A DNA stretch of 64,000 bases. It comes from Engelhardtia mirabilis (GTDB lineage Bacteria > Planctomycetota > UBA1135 > GCA-002686595). A model generated the notes under the pieces. That model was not told where the DNA came from. It did not search any database and saw only the letters and a program-made list of their open reading frames with translations. The translations under genes and the position numbers were made by a program. This document shows positions 32,428 through 40,986 of this stretch, in pieces (within the stretch, counting starts at the first letter, position 1; every line of letters begins with the position of its first letter). The stretch lies in assembly GCF_007748095.1 (NCBI RefSeq), contig NZ_CP036287.1:806001-870000 (forward strand), given 5' to 3'.

Positions 32428-34848
32428 ATGTTCGCGATCCTCGCGACCCTGGCCCTCGCCGCGTTCCTGGCCCCATCGCTCACTCGATGGGCTGGGCGGC
32501 GCTGTGGCTGGATCCTGGCTCTGGCGCCCGGCGCGGCCCTCGCCTACCTGGTCTCACGCCTGCCCGCGGTGATCGACGGGGAGACCTTCGACGCCACCGT
32601 CTCCTGGGTCCCCGCCCTGGACGTGTCGCTCGACCTGCGGCTCGACGGCCTGTCCATGGTCTTCGGCCTGCTGATCACGGCCATGGGCGTGGCCACGATG
32701 ATCTACGCCGCCGCCTACATCGGCGACGACCAGCGGCTCGGGCGCCTGAACGCGACCCTCCTGGCCTTCATGCTGGCCATGCTCGGCGTGGTCCTGGCGG
32801 ACGACGTGATCACGCTCTTCGTGGCCTGGGAGCTGACCGGCATCACCTCGTACCTGCTGATCGGCTACGACAACCACAAGTTCCAGGCGCGCCGCGCGGC
32901 CCTGCAGGCGCTCTTGGTCACCGGGCTCGGTGGGCTGGTGTTGCTGGTGGGGCTGACGATGCTGTCCTGGATCGCTGGCACGACGCAGATGTCGGCCATG
33001 TCGGCGGCGGCGGGCTCGGTCCAGGGCTCGCCCCTGTACGGCGTCGTGCTGGCCATGGTGCTGGTCGGCGCCTTCACCAAGTCGGCCCAGTTCCCCTTCC
33101 ACTTCTGGCTTCCGGGCGCGATGGCGGCGCCGACGCCTGTCAGCGCCTTCCTACACTCGGCCACGATGGTCAAGGCCGGGGTCTACCTGCTGGCGCGGAT
33201 GCAGCCGGTGCTCGGTGGGACCGAGGCCTGGCACACGACCCTGGGCGTGGTCGGCGCGACCACGATGTTGCTCGGCGCCGTGATGGCCTTCCCCCAGCGC
33301 GATCTCAAGAAGATCCTGGCCTACACCACGGTCAGTGCCCTCGGCATGCTGACGATGCTGATCGGCATCGGCACCTCAGCGGCTCTGGTCGCTGCCATGG
33401 CCTACGTCGTGGTGCACGCGCTCTACAAGGGCCCCCTGTTCCACGTGGCCGGGATCATCGACCACGAGACCGGCACGCGCGAGCTGAGCTCACTCGGTGG
33501 CCTGCGCCGCACCATGCCGATCACGGCCGCGATCGCGGCCATGGCCGCCCTGTCGATGGCCGCGGTGCCGCCCCTCTTGGGGGCCTACGCCAAGCAGTTG
33601 GTCCACGCGGCCGAGGGCGAGGCGACGGCGGCGGCCGGCTACATCTACTGGACGGCCCTGGCCACGGGCATCGTGACCACCTCGGTGGCGGTCATGCTGG
33701 CCGTGCTGCCCTTCTGGCGAGCGGGGCGCGAGACGCCCAAGCAGCCCCACGAGGCGCCGATCTCGCTGTGGCTGGGGGCCGGTCTACTCGCGACCTTGGC
33801 CCTGCTGCTCGGACCGGTCGCGGGGACGACCTTCCGACCGCTCGTGGACGCCGCCGCGCGGGTCGCGGGGGCCAGCCCGAGCGAGCTGCACGAGGAGACC
33901 TCGCTCGGGCTGGCCAGCACGTCCCACGCGGCCGAGCCCGCTTCTGCCGGTGCCCTCGAGGGCGCTGCCGATCAAGCCCACGCCGACGCCGACCACGGGG
34001 CCGAGCACGGCGAGCACGGCAGCGGGACGCTCTTGAAGCTCGTGACCATTGCCACCGGAGTGCTGCTGGTTTGGCGCCGGGACGCCCTGCTCGCCGCGGT
34101 CGCGCCGGTCGGAGGGCTGGCGCGCTTCGGGCCGGAGGCGGTCTACCGCCTGTCGGTGATCGGGCTCAAGTCCTTCTCCGGCGTCCTCACGCGCTTCATC
34201 CAGAACGGTTACCTGCGTAGCTACATCTTCGTGGTGCTGCTCGCCACGATCGTGCTGGCCGGCTACCCGCTGTTCTCCGACCGCGCGCCCCTGCCGCCCT
34301 TGGCCGTGCTCGACATCAGGCTCTACGAGGGTCTGATCGTGATGGCCATGTTGATGGCGACCCTGTTCGCGACGGGGACAGACTCGCGCCTGGCGGCGGT
34401 GGTCGCCTTGGGCCTGATCGGGATCGGCGTCGCGATCAACTTCATGATCATGGGCGGGCCCGACCTGGCCATGACGCAGTTGGCCATCGAGACCCTCTCG
34501 GTCTTGCTGTTCGTCTTCATCCTGCACCGCCTCCCGCGCTTCGAGCACTTCACCTCACTGGCGGAACGTCGCCGCGACCTCGTCTTGAGCTTGATGGTCG
34601 GCGCCTTCTTCACCTCGCTGGTCTGGGGCATCGCCACCGAGGGCGGAGAGAGCGCCCTGTCGCCCTACTTCGCCGAGCACAGCCTGAGCGAGGGCAAGGG
34701 GCACAACGTGGTCAACGTGATCCTGGTCGACTTCCGCGGGCTGGACACGATGGGCGAAATCACGGTGCTGGCCGTGGCCGCGCTCGGTGTCTTCGGTCTG
34801 ATGCGGCTGAACCTCGACAAGGAGAAGAAGAATGGCAAGGTGGCCTGA
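32428..34848 (+). CDS. mrpA: Mrp-type Na+/H+ antiporter subunit A (with fused MrpB-like/DUF4040 region)
   Basis: 806 residues from ATG 32428, about 19 membrane helices. The N-terminal 470 residues are the proton-translocating NuoL-like domain: LFVAWELTGITSYLLIGYDN (conserved W-E-L-x-G/T), GAFTKSAQFPFHFWLPGAM (the K and the PFHFWLP motif), PVSAFLHSATMVKAGVYLLA, and VVHALYKGPLFHVAGIID. After a His/Asp-rich linker (EHGEHGS) the C-terminal part carries the DUF4040/MbhE segments (IMGGPDLAMTQLAIETLSVL, VNVILVDFRGLDTMGEITVL). It is the largest subunit of the multi-subunit antiporter that exports Na+ in exchange for H+ and supports pH and salt tolerance. First gene of the mrpA-G operon. Confidence 0.96.
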   Translation: MFAILATLALAAFLAPSLTRWAGRRCGWILALAPGAALAYLVSRLPAVIDGETFDATVSWVPALDVSLDLRLDGLSMVFGLLITAMGVATMIYAAAYIGDDQRLGRLNATLLAFMLAMLGVVLADDVITLFVAWELTGITSYLLIGYDNHKFQARRAALQALLVTGLGGLVLLVGLTMLSWIAGTTQMSAMSAAAGSVQGSPLYGVVLAMVLVGAFTKSAQFPFHFWLPGAMAAPTPVSAFLHSATMVKAGVYLLARMQPVLGGTEAWHTTLGVVGATTMLLGAVMAFPQRDLKKILAYTTVSALGMLTMLIGIGTSAALVAAMAYVVVHALYKGPLFHVAGIIDHETGTRELSSLGGLRRTMPITAAIAAMAALSMAAVPPLLGAYAKQLVHAAEGEATAAAGYIYWTALATGIVTTSVAVMLAVLPFWRAGRETPKQPHEAPISLWLGAGLLATLALLLGPVAGTTFRPLVDAAARVAGASPSELHEETSLGLASTSHAAEPASAGALEGAADQAHADADHGAEHGEHGSGTLLKLVTIATGVLLVWRRDALLAAVAPVGGLARFGPEAVYRLSVIGLKSFSGVLTRFIQNGYLRSYIFVVLLATIVLAGYPLFSDRAPLPPLAVLDIRLYEGLIVMAMLMATLFATGTDSRLAAVVALGLIGIGVAINFMIMGGPDLAMTQLAIETLSVLLFVFILHRLPRFEHFTSLAERRRDLVLSLMVGAFFTSLVWGIATEGGESALSPYFAEHSLSEGKGHNVVNVILVDFRGLDTMGEITVLAVAALGVFGLMRLNLDKEKKNGKVA

Positions 34849-34849
34849 G

Positions 34850-35263
34850 ATGGAGTCCGTGATCCTCTCGAGGGCGACCCGGCTGATGATGCCGGTGTTG
34901 ATCGTCTTCTCCGTCTTCCTGCTCTTGCGCGGCCACAACGCGCCCGGCGGAGGCTTCGTGGGCGGATTGATCGCCTCGACCGCCTTCGCGCTCCTGGCCA
35001 TCTCCGACAGCGTCGACGTGGCGCGTCAGACCCTGCGCATCGAGCCGCGCCGCGTGATGGGCTTCGGCCTGCTGGTGGCCCTGTCGGCCGGCCTGATCGG
35101 CCTGCTCTCCGGCGGGTCGTTCTTCGAGGGCGTCTGGCCGGGGATCAAGCTGCCGGTGATCGGCAAGCTGGGCACGCCGATGCTGTTCGACATCGGCGTC
35201 TTCTTCGTCGTCGTGGGCTTCACGCTGACGGTCGTCTTCACCCTGCTCACCGAGGAGGACTGA
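34850..35263 (+). CDS. mrpB: Mrp Na+/H+ antiporter subunit B
   Basis: 137 residues with four membrane helices. The start ATG 34850 is preferred because homologues begin M-x-S-x-I-L (here MESVILSRATRLMMPVLIVF), and it lies one base after the mrpA stop; ATG 34832 would add six residues and overlap mrpA. The family block FLLLRGHNAPGGGFVGGLIA is intact, followed by LLSGGSFFEG and FDIGVFFVVVGFTLTVVF. It is part of the membrane complex with the other Mrp subunits. Confidence 0.95.
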   Translation: MESVILSRATRLMMPVLIVFSVFLLLRGHNAPGGGFVGGLIASTAFALLAISDSVDVARQTLRIEPRRVMGFGLLVALSAGLIGLLSGGSFFEGVWPGIKLPVIGKLGTPMLFDIGVFFVVVGFTLTVVFTLLTEED

Positions 35264-35268
35264 GCCTC

Positions 35269-35727
35269 TTGGTCACTTGGTTGGCAATGTTGATCGGCGG
35301 GCTCTACGCCGCCGGTTTCTATCTGATGCTGCGCCGCAGCCTGATCAAGATCATCCTCGGCCTGGCGATCTTCGCCCACGGCGCGAACCTGATGATCTTG
35401 GCGGCTGGCAACCCGCGGCGGGTCGACGTGGACGTCAAGATCCCGATCGTGCCCGAGGGCGCCGAGCAGTTGCTCCAGCCCTACGCGGACCCCCTGCCCC
35501 AGGCCCTGGTGTTGACGGCGATCGTGATCGGCTTCGGCCTGCAGGCCTTCACCCTGGCCCTGGCCAAGTCGGTCTACGACCGCATGGGCGTCGACGACGT
35601 CGACGCCATGCGTGACCCCGACCTGACCGAGCCGCCGACCAGGCGCGACGCCCAGGAACTGGTCTCCCACGAGGAATTGGATTCCGTGGCGCCTGCGGCG
35701 CTGCCCGGCACGGCCGTGGGGAGCTGA
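35269..35727 (+). CDS. mrpC: Mrp Na+/H+ antiporter subunit C
   Basis: 152 residues from TTG 35269, five bases after mrpB, with GAGGAGG upstream. It is a NuoK-like three-helix protein: YLMLRRSLIKIILGLAIFAH, GANLMILAAG, DPLPQALVLTAIVIGFGLQA and FTLALA. The family D-P-L-P-Q-A-L-V-L-T-A-I-V-I motif is intact. A C-terminal tail of about 40 hydrophilic residues is longer than usual. Confidence 0.95.
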   Translation: MVTWLAMLIGGLYAAGFYLMLRRSLIKIILGLAIFAHGANLMILAAGNPRRVDVDVKIPIVPEGAEQLLQPYADPLPQALVLTAIVIGFGLQAFTLALAKSVYDRMGVDDVDAMRDPDLTEPPTRRDAQELVSHEELDSVAPAALPGTAVGS

Positions 35728-35733
35728 ATCGCG

Positions 35734-37239
35734 ATGGAAAACCTGCTCGTACTGCCGATCGTGATCCCGCTGGTGACTGCCGGCTTCTGCCTGCTCGCCT
35801 CGCGTCGGATTCGGTTGCAACGCAGTCTTTCGCTGTTCGGCATGGTGGCGTTGACGATCGCCACCTTGGCCCTGTTCGACGCGGTCCGCAGCGAGGGCAT
35901 CCTGGTGATCCAGGCCGGCGCCTGGCCGGCGCCCTACGGGATCACACTCGTGGCCGACCGGCTCAGCGCGATGATGTTGCTCCTGAGCGCGATCGCGGGC
36001 CTGGCGGTGACCGCCTACGCCGGTTGGTCGGTGGGGGAGCGCCGTGAGCGCTTCCACTTCTACCCGCTTTTGCACGTGCTGCTGCTCGGTATCAGTGGCT
36101 CGTTCCTGACCGGCGACCTGTTCAACCTGTACGTCTGCTTCGAGGTCATGTTGATGGCCTCCTTCGTGCTCTTGTGCCTGGGTGGCGAGCGCGCGCAGCT
36201 CGAGGGCGGCGTCAAGTACGTGATCCTGAACCTGATCTCGTCGGCCATCTTCCTGACCGCGACCGGCCTGCTCTACGGCGCCGTCGGGACGCTGAACATG
36301 GCCGACCTGTCGGTGCGGATCGCCCAGTACGAGAACCGCGAGGTGATCAACTCCCTGGCGATGCTGTTCCTGGTGGCCTTCGGCTTGAAGGCGGCCCTGT
36401 TCCCCTTCGCCTTCTGGTTGCCGGCCTCGTACCACACCCCGCCCTTTGCGGTCTCGGCGATCTTCGCCGGCCTGTTGACCAAGGTCGGGGTCTACGCGCT
36501 GCTGCGAGTGTTCACGATGCTGTTCGTGGGCGACCCGGACTTCACCCACACCGTCATTGGCATCCTGGCCGCCGCATCGATGGTCTTCGGCGCCCTGGCC
36601 GCCCTGTCGCAGAAGGACATCCGGCGCGTCTTCGCCTTCCAGATCATGTCGACGGTCGGCTTCATGGCCCTGGGCATCGCCCTCGGCACGCCCCTGGCGA
36701 TCGCCGCCGTGGTCTTCTACCTGGCGCAGGACGTGATCTTGAAGTGCAACCTGTTCATGCTCGGAGGCGTCGCCGACAAGCTGCGCGGCTCCGGCAACCT
36801 CGACAAGCTGGGGGGCTTCTGGAAGACCAAGCCCTTCTTCTCGATCCTGTTCCTGATCAGCCTGTTGACCCTGGCCGGGGTGCCGCCCCTGCCGGGTTTC
36901 TGGCCCAAGCTCGCGCTCCTGCGCTCGACGATCGAGACCGGTGAGGGTGTGCTCGTGGCAGCAGTCGTGCTCGCCGCCTTCTTGACTCTCTTCTCGTCCA
37001 TCCGGATCTGGTCCGGTGGGATCTGGCGCGACGCGCCGCCGCCCGATCTCGAGCCGACCGACCTGGCGGAACGGGAGAAGGACGCGCGCTGGATGATGGT
37101 GCCCGCCGCCGGCCTGAGCGGCCTGCTGTTGGCCTACGCCCTCGCGGCCGGTCCCGTGTTCGACTACGCCGAGGCCGCCGCGGACCAACTACTCAATCCG
37201 CAGGTCTACGTCCAAGCGGTGCTGGGGGAGGGCAACTGA
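35734..37239 (+). CDS. mrpD: Mrp Na+/H+ antiporter subunit D
   Basis: 501 residues, about 14 helices, of the NuoN/NuoM-like proton-pumping fold. Key blocks are GDLFNLYVCFEVMLMASFVL (conserved Glu), FGLKAALFPFAFWLPASYHT (K and PFAFWLP), AIFAGLLTKVGVYALLRVFT, ALSQKDIRRVFAFQIMSTVG and LAGVPPLPGFWPKLALLRS. It is paired with MrpA as the second pump-like subunit. The start ATG 35734 follows mrpC by six bases. Confidence 0.96.
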   Translation: MENLLVLPIVIPLVTAGFCLLASRRIRLQRSLSLFGMVALTIATLALFDAVRSEGILVIQAGAWPAPYGITLVADRLSAMMLLLSAIAGLAVTAYAGWSVGERRERFHFYPLLHVLLLGISGSFLTGDLFNLYVCFEVMLMASFVLLCLGGERAQLEGGVKYVILNLISSAIFLTATGLLYGAVGTLNMADLSVRIAQYENREVINSLAMLFLVAFGLKAALFPFAFWLPASYHTPPFAVSAIFAGLLTKVGVYALLRVFTMLFVGDPDFTHTVIGILAAASMVFGALAALSQKDIRRVFAFQIMSTVGFMALGIALGTPLAIAAVVFYLAQDVILKCNLFMLGGVADKLRGSGNLDKLGGFWKTKPFFSILFLISLLTLAGVPPLPGFWPKLALLRSTIETGEGVLVAAVVLAAFLTLFSSIRIWSGGIWRDAPPPDLEPTDLAEREKDARWMMVPAAGLSGLLLAYALAAGPVFDYAEAAADQLLNPQVYVQAVLGEGN

Positions 37240-37240
37240 G

Positions 37241-37711
37241 ATGCTGCTCGACACCCTCTTCATCGCCTTCGCGTGGGTGCTGTTCACGGGCGAGCCGACG
37301 CTGGTCAACTTCGGCTTCGGCGCCATGATCGGCTTCCTGTCGATGCGGTTGGTTAGCACCGACCGCACCCTGTCCTGGCGCTTCGTCAAGAAGACTCCGC
37401 AGTTCATCGGGCTGGCCCTCTACTTCTTCTGGGAGCTGGTGGTGGCCAACCTGAAGATCGCGCGGGCGGTCCTGGGGGATCCGTCGAAGCTGCAGCCGGC
37501 GATCATCGCCGTGCACCTCGACGTCGACGACGCGGACGAGATCGTGACCCTCGCCAACCTGATCACCCTCACGCCCGGAACGCTGAGTCTCGACGTTTCC
37601 ACCGACCGCAAGACGCTCTACGTCCACTGCGCCGACTGCCCCGATCCCGAAGCCATGCGGCAGGAGATCAAGGCTGGCTTCGAGAAACGGGTTTTGGGGG
37701 TGTTCGCATGA
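37241..37711 (+). CDS. mrpE: Mrp Na+/H+ antiporter subunit E
   Basis: 156 residues with two or three N-terminal membrane helices. These are followed by the soluble domain with ELVVANLKIARAVLGDPSKL, VTLANLITLTPGTLSLDVST and LYVHCADCPDPEAMRQEIKA. The A-N-L-x-I-A-x-x-V and T-L-T-P-G-T blocks define MrpE. It starts one base after the mrpD stop and overlaps mrpF by four bases. Confidence 0.95.
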   Translation: MLLDTLFIAFAWVLFTGEPTLVNFGFGAMIGFLSMRLVSTDRTLSWRFVKKTPQFIGLALYFFWELVVANLKIARAVLGDPSKLQPAIIAVHLDVDDADEIVTLANLITLTPGTLSLDVSTDRKTLYVHCADCPDPEAMRQEIKAGFEKRVLGVFA

Positions 37712-37992
37712 CGCTCGAGACGCTGATTCGATTGGGCGTGCTGCCCATGCTCTGCCTGGCCATCGTGCTGGCGTTCGTGCGCCTGTTGCGTGGACCCCAG
37801 TTGCCCGATCGGGTGGTGGCCCTCGACTTGCTGACATCGCTGCTTCTGGGACTGATCGTGTCCCTGGCGATCTACGACGAGAAGCCGATCATGATGGACG
37901 TGGCCCTGGTCCTGGCCCTGGTCTCGTTCATCGGCACCATCGGTTTCGCCCGCTACTTGGAGATCCGCGCATGGCCTGGTCCGAAGTCCTGA
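37708..37992 (+). CDS. mrpF: Mrp Na+/H+ antiporter subunit F
   Basis: 94 residues with three membrane helices: VLPMLCLAIVLAFVRLLRGP, LPDRVVALDLLTSLLLGLIV and MMDVALVLALVSFIGTIGFA. R-G-P-x-L-P-D-R-V-V-A-L-D is the family hallmark. ATGA overlap with mrpE and a 22-base overlap with mrpG show tight coupling. Confidence 0.95.
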   Translation: MTLETLIRLGVLPMLCLAIVLAFVRLLRGPQLPDRVVALDLLTSLLLGLIVSLAIYDEKPIMMDVALVLALVSFIGTIGFARYLEIRAWPGPKS

Positions 37993-38390
37993 CGGTGGTG
38001 CTGCTGGTGCCCGGGGCCGCGCTGATGCTGATCGGCGCGATCGGGGCGATCCGGCTGCAGGACACCTACCTGCGGATGTCCGCGACGTCCAAGGCCGCGA
38101 CCCTGGGCGTGGTGCTGATGCTGGCGGCGGGGGCCGTGCACTTCGGCGACATGGGCACCTCCACCCGCGCGGTGGCGACGATGCTGTTCATGCTGCTGAC
38201 CGCGCCAGTCGCGGCCCACATGATCGGACGCGCCGCCTACCTGGCCGGCGAGCCCCTGTGGGTCGGCACCCGCACGGACGATCTGAAGGGCATGTACGAG
38301 GAGGACAGCCTGGAGCTGGCCTCGCCGGAACAGAGGGTGCCGGACCCGACGGTGCCCGACGCGAGCGCGAGGGTGGCCGAGAAGGGCTGA
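37971..38390 (+). CDS. mrpG: Mrp Na+/H+ antiporter subunit G
   Basis: 139 residues with three helices, including PGAALMLIGAIGAIRLQDTY, LRMSATSKAATLGVVLMLAA and TMLFMLLTAPVAAHMIGRAA. The R-L-x-D-x-Y-x-R-x-x-A-x-S-K-A block is diagnostic. It completes a seven-gene operon with the canonical A-B-C-D-E-F-G order. A hydrophilic tail of about 50 residues is longer than in typical MrpG. Confidence 0.95.
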   Translation: MAWSEVLTVVLLVPGAALMLIGAIGAIRLQDTYLRMSATSKAATLGVVLMLAAGAVHFGDMGTSTRAVATMLFMLLTAPVAAHMIGRAAYLAGEPLWVGTRTDDLKGMYEEDSLELASPEQRVPDPTVPDASARVAEKG

Positions 38391-38421
38391 CAGGCGGTCG
38401 CGCGCGGGTAACCTCTCGCGC

Positions 38422-39042
38422 ATGAAGAGCACCGTCCTCCCCGACCTCTACTACTCCGGCGTGTACCAGCCGGATCGCCGCATCGACTTCAACGGGTTCC
38501 TCTGGGCCCGCAGCGGCGGCGGGGTGCTGATCGATCCGATGTCCCTGGACGAGTCCCAGCTGGCGTTCGCGCAGGGCACGGGGTCGATCGACTGGATCCT
38601 GCTCACGGGCTTCGACCACCTGCGCGCGGCGCCGGAGCTGGCGCAGCGGTTCGGGGCGCAGATCGCGGCTCCGGCGGGTGAGCGGGGTCGCTTCGGCGAG
38701 GCCGCGGACAAGGTCAGCCACTGGTTCGAGGGTCGCGACGGACTCCCCGGCGACCTGGGCCAGGTGATCGACGTGCACCTGCTCCACGGCGGCAAGTCGG
38801 AGGTCGAGGCGGCCTTCGTGCTCGAGCCCCTGCGCGCCGTGGTCTTCGGAGACCTGGTGCGATCCCACGAGTCCGGGCGCCTGCGCCTCTTGCCGGAGCC
38901 GAAGCTGAGCGACGGGGCCCGGGCCCTGCGCGAGGTAGCGCAGTTGCCGGGCCCCTTCGATGCGGTGCTGCTCGGGGACGGGGACAGCCTGTTCCGCGGG
39001 GCCCAAGCAGCTCTCGAAGAGTTGACGGCCGCCGCCCGCTGA
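38422..39042 (+). CDS. Degenerate metallo-beta-lactamase-fold protein
   Basis: 206 residues. The layout GFLWARSGGGVLIDPM, IDWILLTGFDHLRAAPELAQ, GAQIAAPAGER, VIDVHLLHGGKSEVEAAFVL and AVVFGDLVRSHESGRLRLLP follows the strand order of MBL hydrolases. However, the metal motif H-x-H-x-D-H is reduced to T-G-F-D-H, so a metal-dependent hydrolase role is uncertain. It lies 31 bases after mrpG and 45 before the aminopeptidase gene and could be read through from the mrp operon. Confidence 0.68.
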   Translation: MKSTVLPDLYYSGVYQPDRRIDFNGFLWARSGGGVLIDPMSLDESQLAFAQGTGSIDWILLTGFDHLRAAPELAQRFGAQIAAPAGERGRFGEAADKVSHWFEGRDGLPGDLGQVIDVHLLHGGKSEVEAAFVLEPLRAVVFGDLVRSHESGRLRLLPEPKLSDGARALREVAQLPGPFDAVLLGDGDSLFRGAQAALEELTAAAR

Positions 39043-39087
39043 GGCTGGCGCCCGCGCACCCCGCTCCGTATCACTGATCGCCCCGCC

Positions 39088-40563
39088 ATGACTGACCGCA
39101 TCTCCCACACCGTCCGCGTCAGCGCTGCCCCCGCTGGTCGCATCCTCGTCCTGCCTCTGGCCCGTTCCCAGTGGACCGGGCTGCTGGAGAATGGCCACGG
39201 CCTCTTGAACGGCGGCGACCACGCGATCCTGCGCGGGCTCTCCGAGCTCACGCGCTTCAAGGCCCAGCGCGGCACCCAGTTGTCCGCGCCGATCTCCGAC
39301 GGGCGGCTCGTGATCGTTGTCGGGCTCGGGGACGAGACCCGCTCGGTGGCCCTGCGCGAGGCCGCGGCGAGCGCCCACGGGTTCCTGCCCGAGGGCGGCG
39401 GGGTCGAGTGGTCGTTGGTGGTGCCCGCGGCTGATCGCGAGGGCAGCAGCGCGGCCGATCTGATCCTGGCCGCGGCCGAGGGGCTCTTGCTGGGGCCCTA
39501 CCGTTTCACCGCCAGCACGAAGAACGGGGTCGAGCATCCGGGCCCTTGCAACCTGGTGACGGATCGACCCGAGGCGGGCGCCGCCCTGGCCCAGGCCGTG
39601 GCCCACGCCGAGGGCATGGTGCTGACGCGGGACCTGGTCAACACGCCCGCGGCCGACCTGGGTCCGGGCGAGATCTCCGCCGCCGCCTGCGAGGTCGCCC
39701 ACTGCTACGGCATGCGGACCACGGTCTACACCGGCGGCGAGCTACTCGAGCAGGGCTTCAACCTGACCCACCACGTGGGCAAGGCGGCCGACCGGCCCTC
39801 CACGGTGACGATCGTCGAGAACGGACCCGTCGGCGCGACGCCGCTCTTGGGCATCATCGGCAAGGGAGTGGCCTTCGACACCGGGGGACTCGACCTCAAG
39901 ACCGGCGGCTCGATGCAGCTCATGCGGAAGGACATGGGCGGCGCAGGCACGGTCATCGGTGCCCTGGAGACGATCGGGCGGCTGGGCTGCGAGCTCCCGT
40001 TCGTAGCCATCCTGCCCTCGGCCGAGAACGCCATCGGCCCCGGCGCCATGCGCCCGGGCGACGTGCTGCGGGCGGCAGACGGCACCAGTGTGGAGATTGG
40101 CAACACCGACGCCGAGGGCCGACTGCTGCTGGCGGACGGACTGATCGCCGCGCGCAAGCTGGGCGCGCCGCGCCTGCTCGACGTCGCCACCCTGACCGGC
40201 GCGGCGCGGGTCGCCCTGGGCCCCGACGTGCCGGCCCTGTTCGGCACGGACGAGGCCCTGGTGGCCGACCTCCTGGAGCGCTCCCGCCGCCACGACGAGG
40301 ATCTGTGGCGCATGCCCCTCGTGGACGCCTACGAGGCCTGGATCGACACGCCCTTCGCCGACGTCAACAACTCCGGCAGCGACCGCCGCGGCGGCGCCAT
40401 CACCGCCGCCCTGTTCCTCAAGCGCTTCGCCAAGGACACGCCCTGGGCGCACATCGACCTCTACGCCTGGGAAGACCGCGGCAAGCCCGGCACCCCGCGC
40501 GGGGGCAACGGGATGGCGGTCCGCACGGTGGCCCAGATGGTGCTGGGCCTGGACCGGCTCTGA
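39088..40563 (+). CDS. pepA: Leucyl aminopeptidase (M17, cytosol aminopeptidase)
   Basis: 491 residues. It removes N-terminal residues, preferring Leu, from cytoplasmic peptides as a two-metal hexamer. The catalytic C-terminal domain shows GIIGKGVAFDTGGLDLKTGG (metal Lys and Asp, second Lys), LMRKDMGGAGTVIGAL, LPSAENAIGPGAMRPGDVL and the signature NTDAEGRLLLADGL (metal Asp and Glu, catalytic Arg). A further block is VDAYEAWIDTPFADVNNSGS with the conserved N-N-x-G. Length is normal for the family. Confidence 0.95.
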   Translation: MTDRISHTVRVSAAPAGRILVLPLARSQWTGLLENGHGLLNGGDHAILRGLSELTRFKAQRGTQLSAPISDGRLVIVVGLGDETRSVALREAAASAHGFLPEGGGVEWSLVVPAADREGSSAADLILAAAEGLLLGPYRFTASTKNGVEHPGPCNLVTDRPEAGAALAQAVAHAEGMVLTRDLVNTPAADLGPGEISAAACEVAHCYGMRTTVYTGGELLEQGFNLTHHVGKAADRPSTVTIVENGPVGATPLLGIIGKGVAFDTGGLDLKTGGSMQLMRKDMGGAGTVIGALETIGRLGCELPFVAILPSAENAIGPGAMRPGDVLRAADGTSVEIGNTDAEGRLLLADGLIAARKLGAPRLLDVATLTGAARVALGPDVPALFGTDEALVADLLERSRRHDEDLWRMPLVDAYEAWIDTPFADVNNSGSDRRGGAITAALFLKRFAKDTPWAHIDLYAWEDRGKPGTPRGGNGMAVRTVAQMVLGLDRL

Positions 40564-40986
40564 GTCCGGTCCTTCGCCAGGAGTCGTTCCCCGACCTTTT
40601 CGGGAGCTGGTCCTTGGCCGTAGGCCCCGCCGGCGTTCGGCCGTGGGCGGGGAGTCCGACCCGGATCGGTGGTCGGGTGCTGCCCCGACGACGGGAATAG
40701 CCCTACACGACCGACGTAGGGCCCGGCCGGCCGCGGCTCGCCGCCCGAGGCCCCTGGCCGTTGTTTCCGTGGGGCGCGAGCGCCCAGGTGGGTGCCCTCC
40801 GCCCGCGGACTGGACCGGGGCTTCGGTCCCATCCTTACCGAAAACGCGCAAATCCCTAGCCGGGCCTGATCTAGGCACGGCGTCCCGCGTCACTATCCTG
40901 TCGCCTCGATTCTCGACACGACCGTAGCCTCGCTCGGCGATCGACCGCTTGCACGATCGCCCGCTCGGACGCCCCGAGCCCCCGCC
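40564..40986. other. Gap of about 420 bases without a gene, likely promoter region of the ols operon
   Basis: No coding sequence is supported. It holds the hairpin at 40625-40652 and a smaller one, GGACCG/CGGTCC (40812-40829). The last 150 bases are less GC-rich (TTACCGAAAACGCGCAAATC near 40840), which is where the promoter of the following five-gene operon should lie. No box could be assigned with confidence. Confidence 0.45.
40625..40652 (+). terminator. Probable hairpin terminator after pepA
   Basis: CCCCGCC (40625-40631) and GGCGGGG (40646-40652) form a perfect seven-pair stem about 60 bases after the pepA stop. No T tract follows. Confidence 0.4.

Noticed and set aside
35026..37188. 720-codon minus-strand frame opposite mrpB-mrpD
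   Set aside because: Histidine/glutamine-rich shadow; the plus strand encodes unmistakable Mrp subunits.
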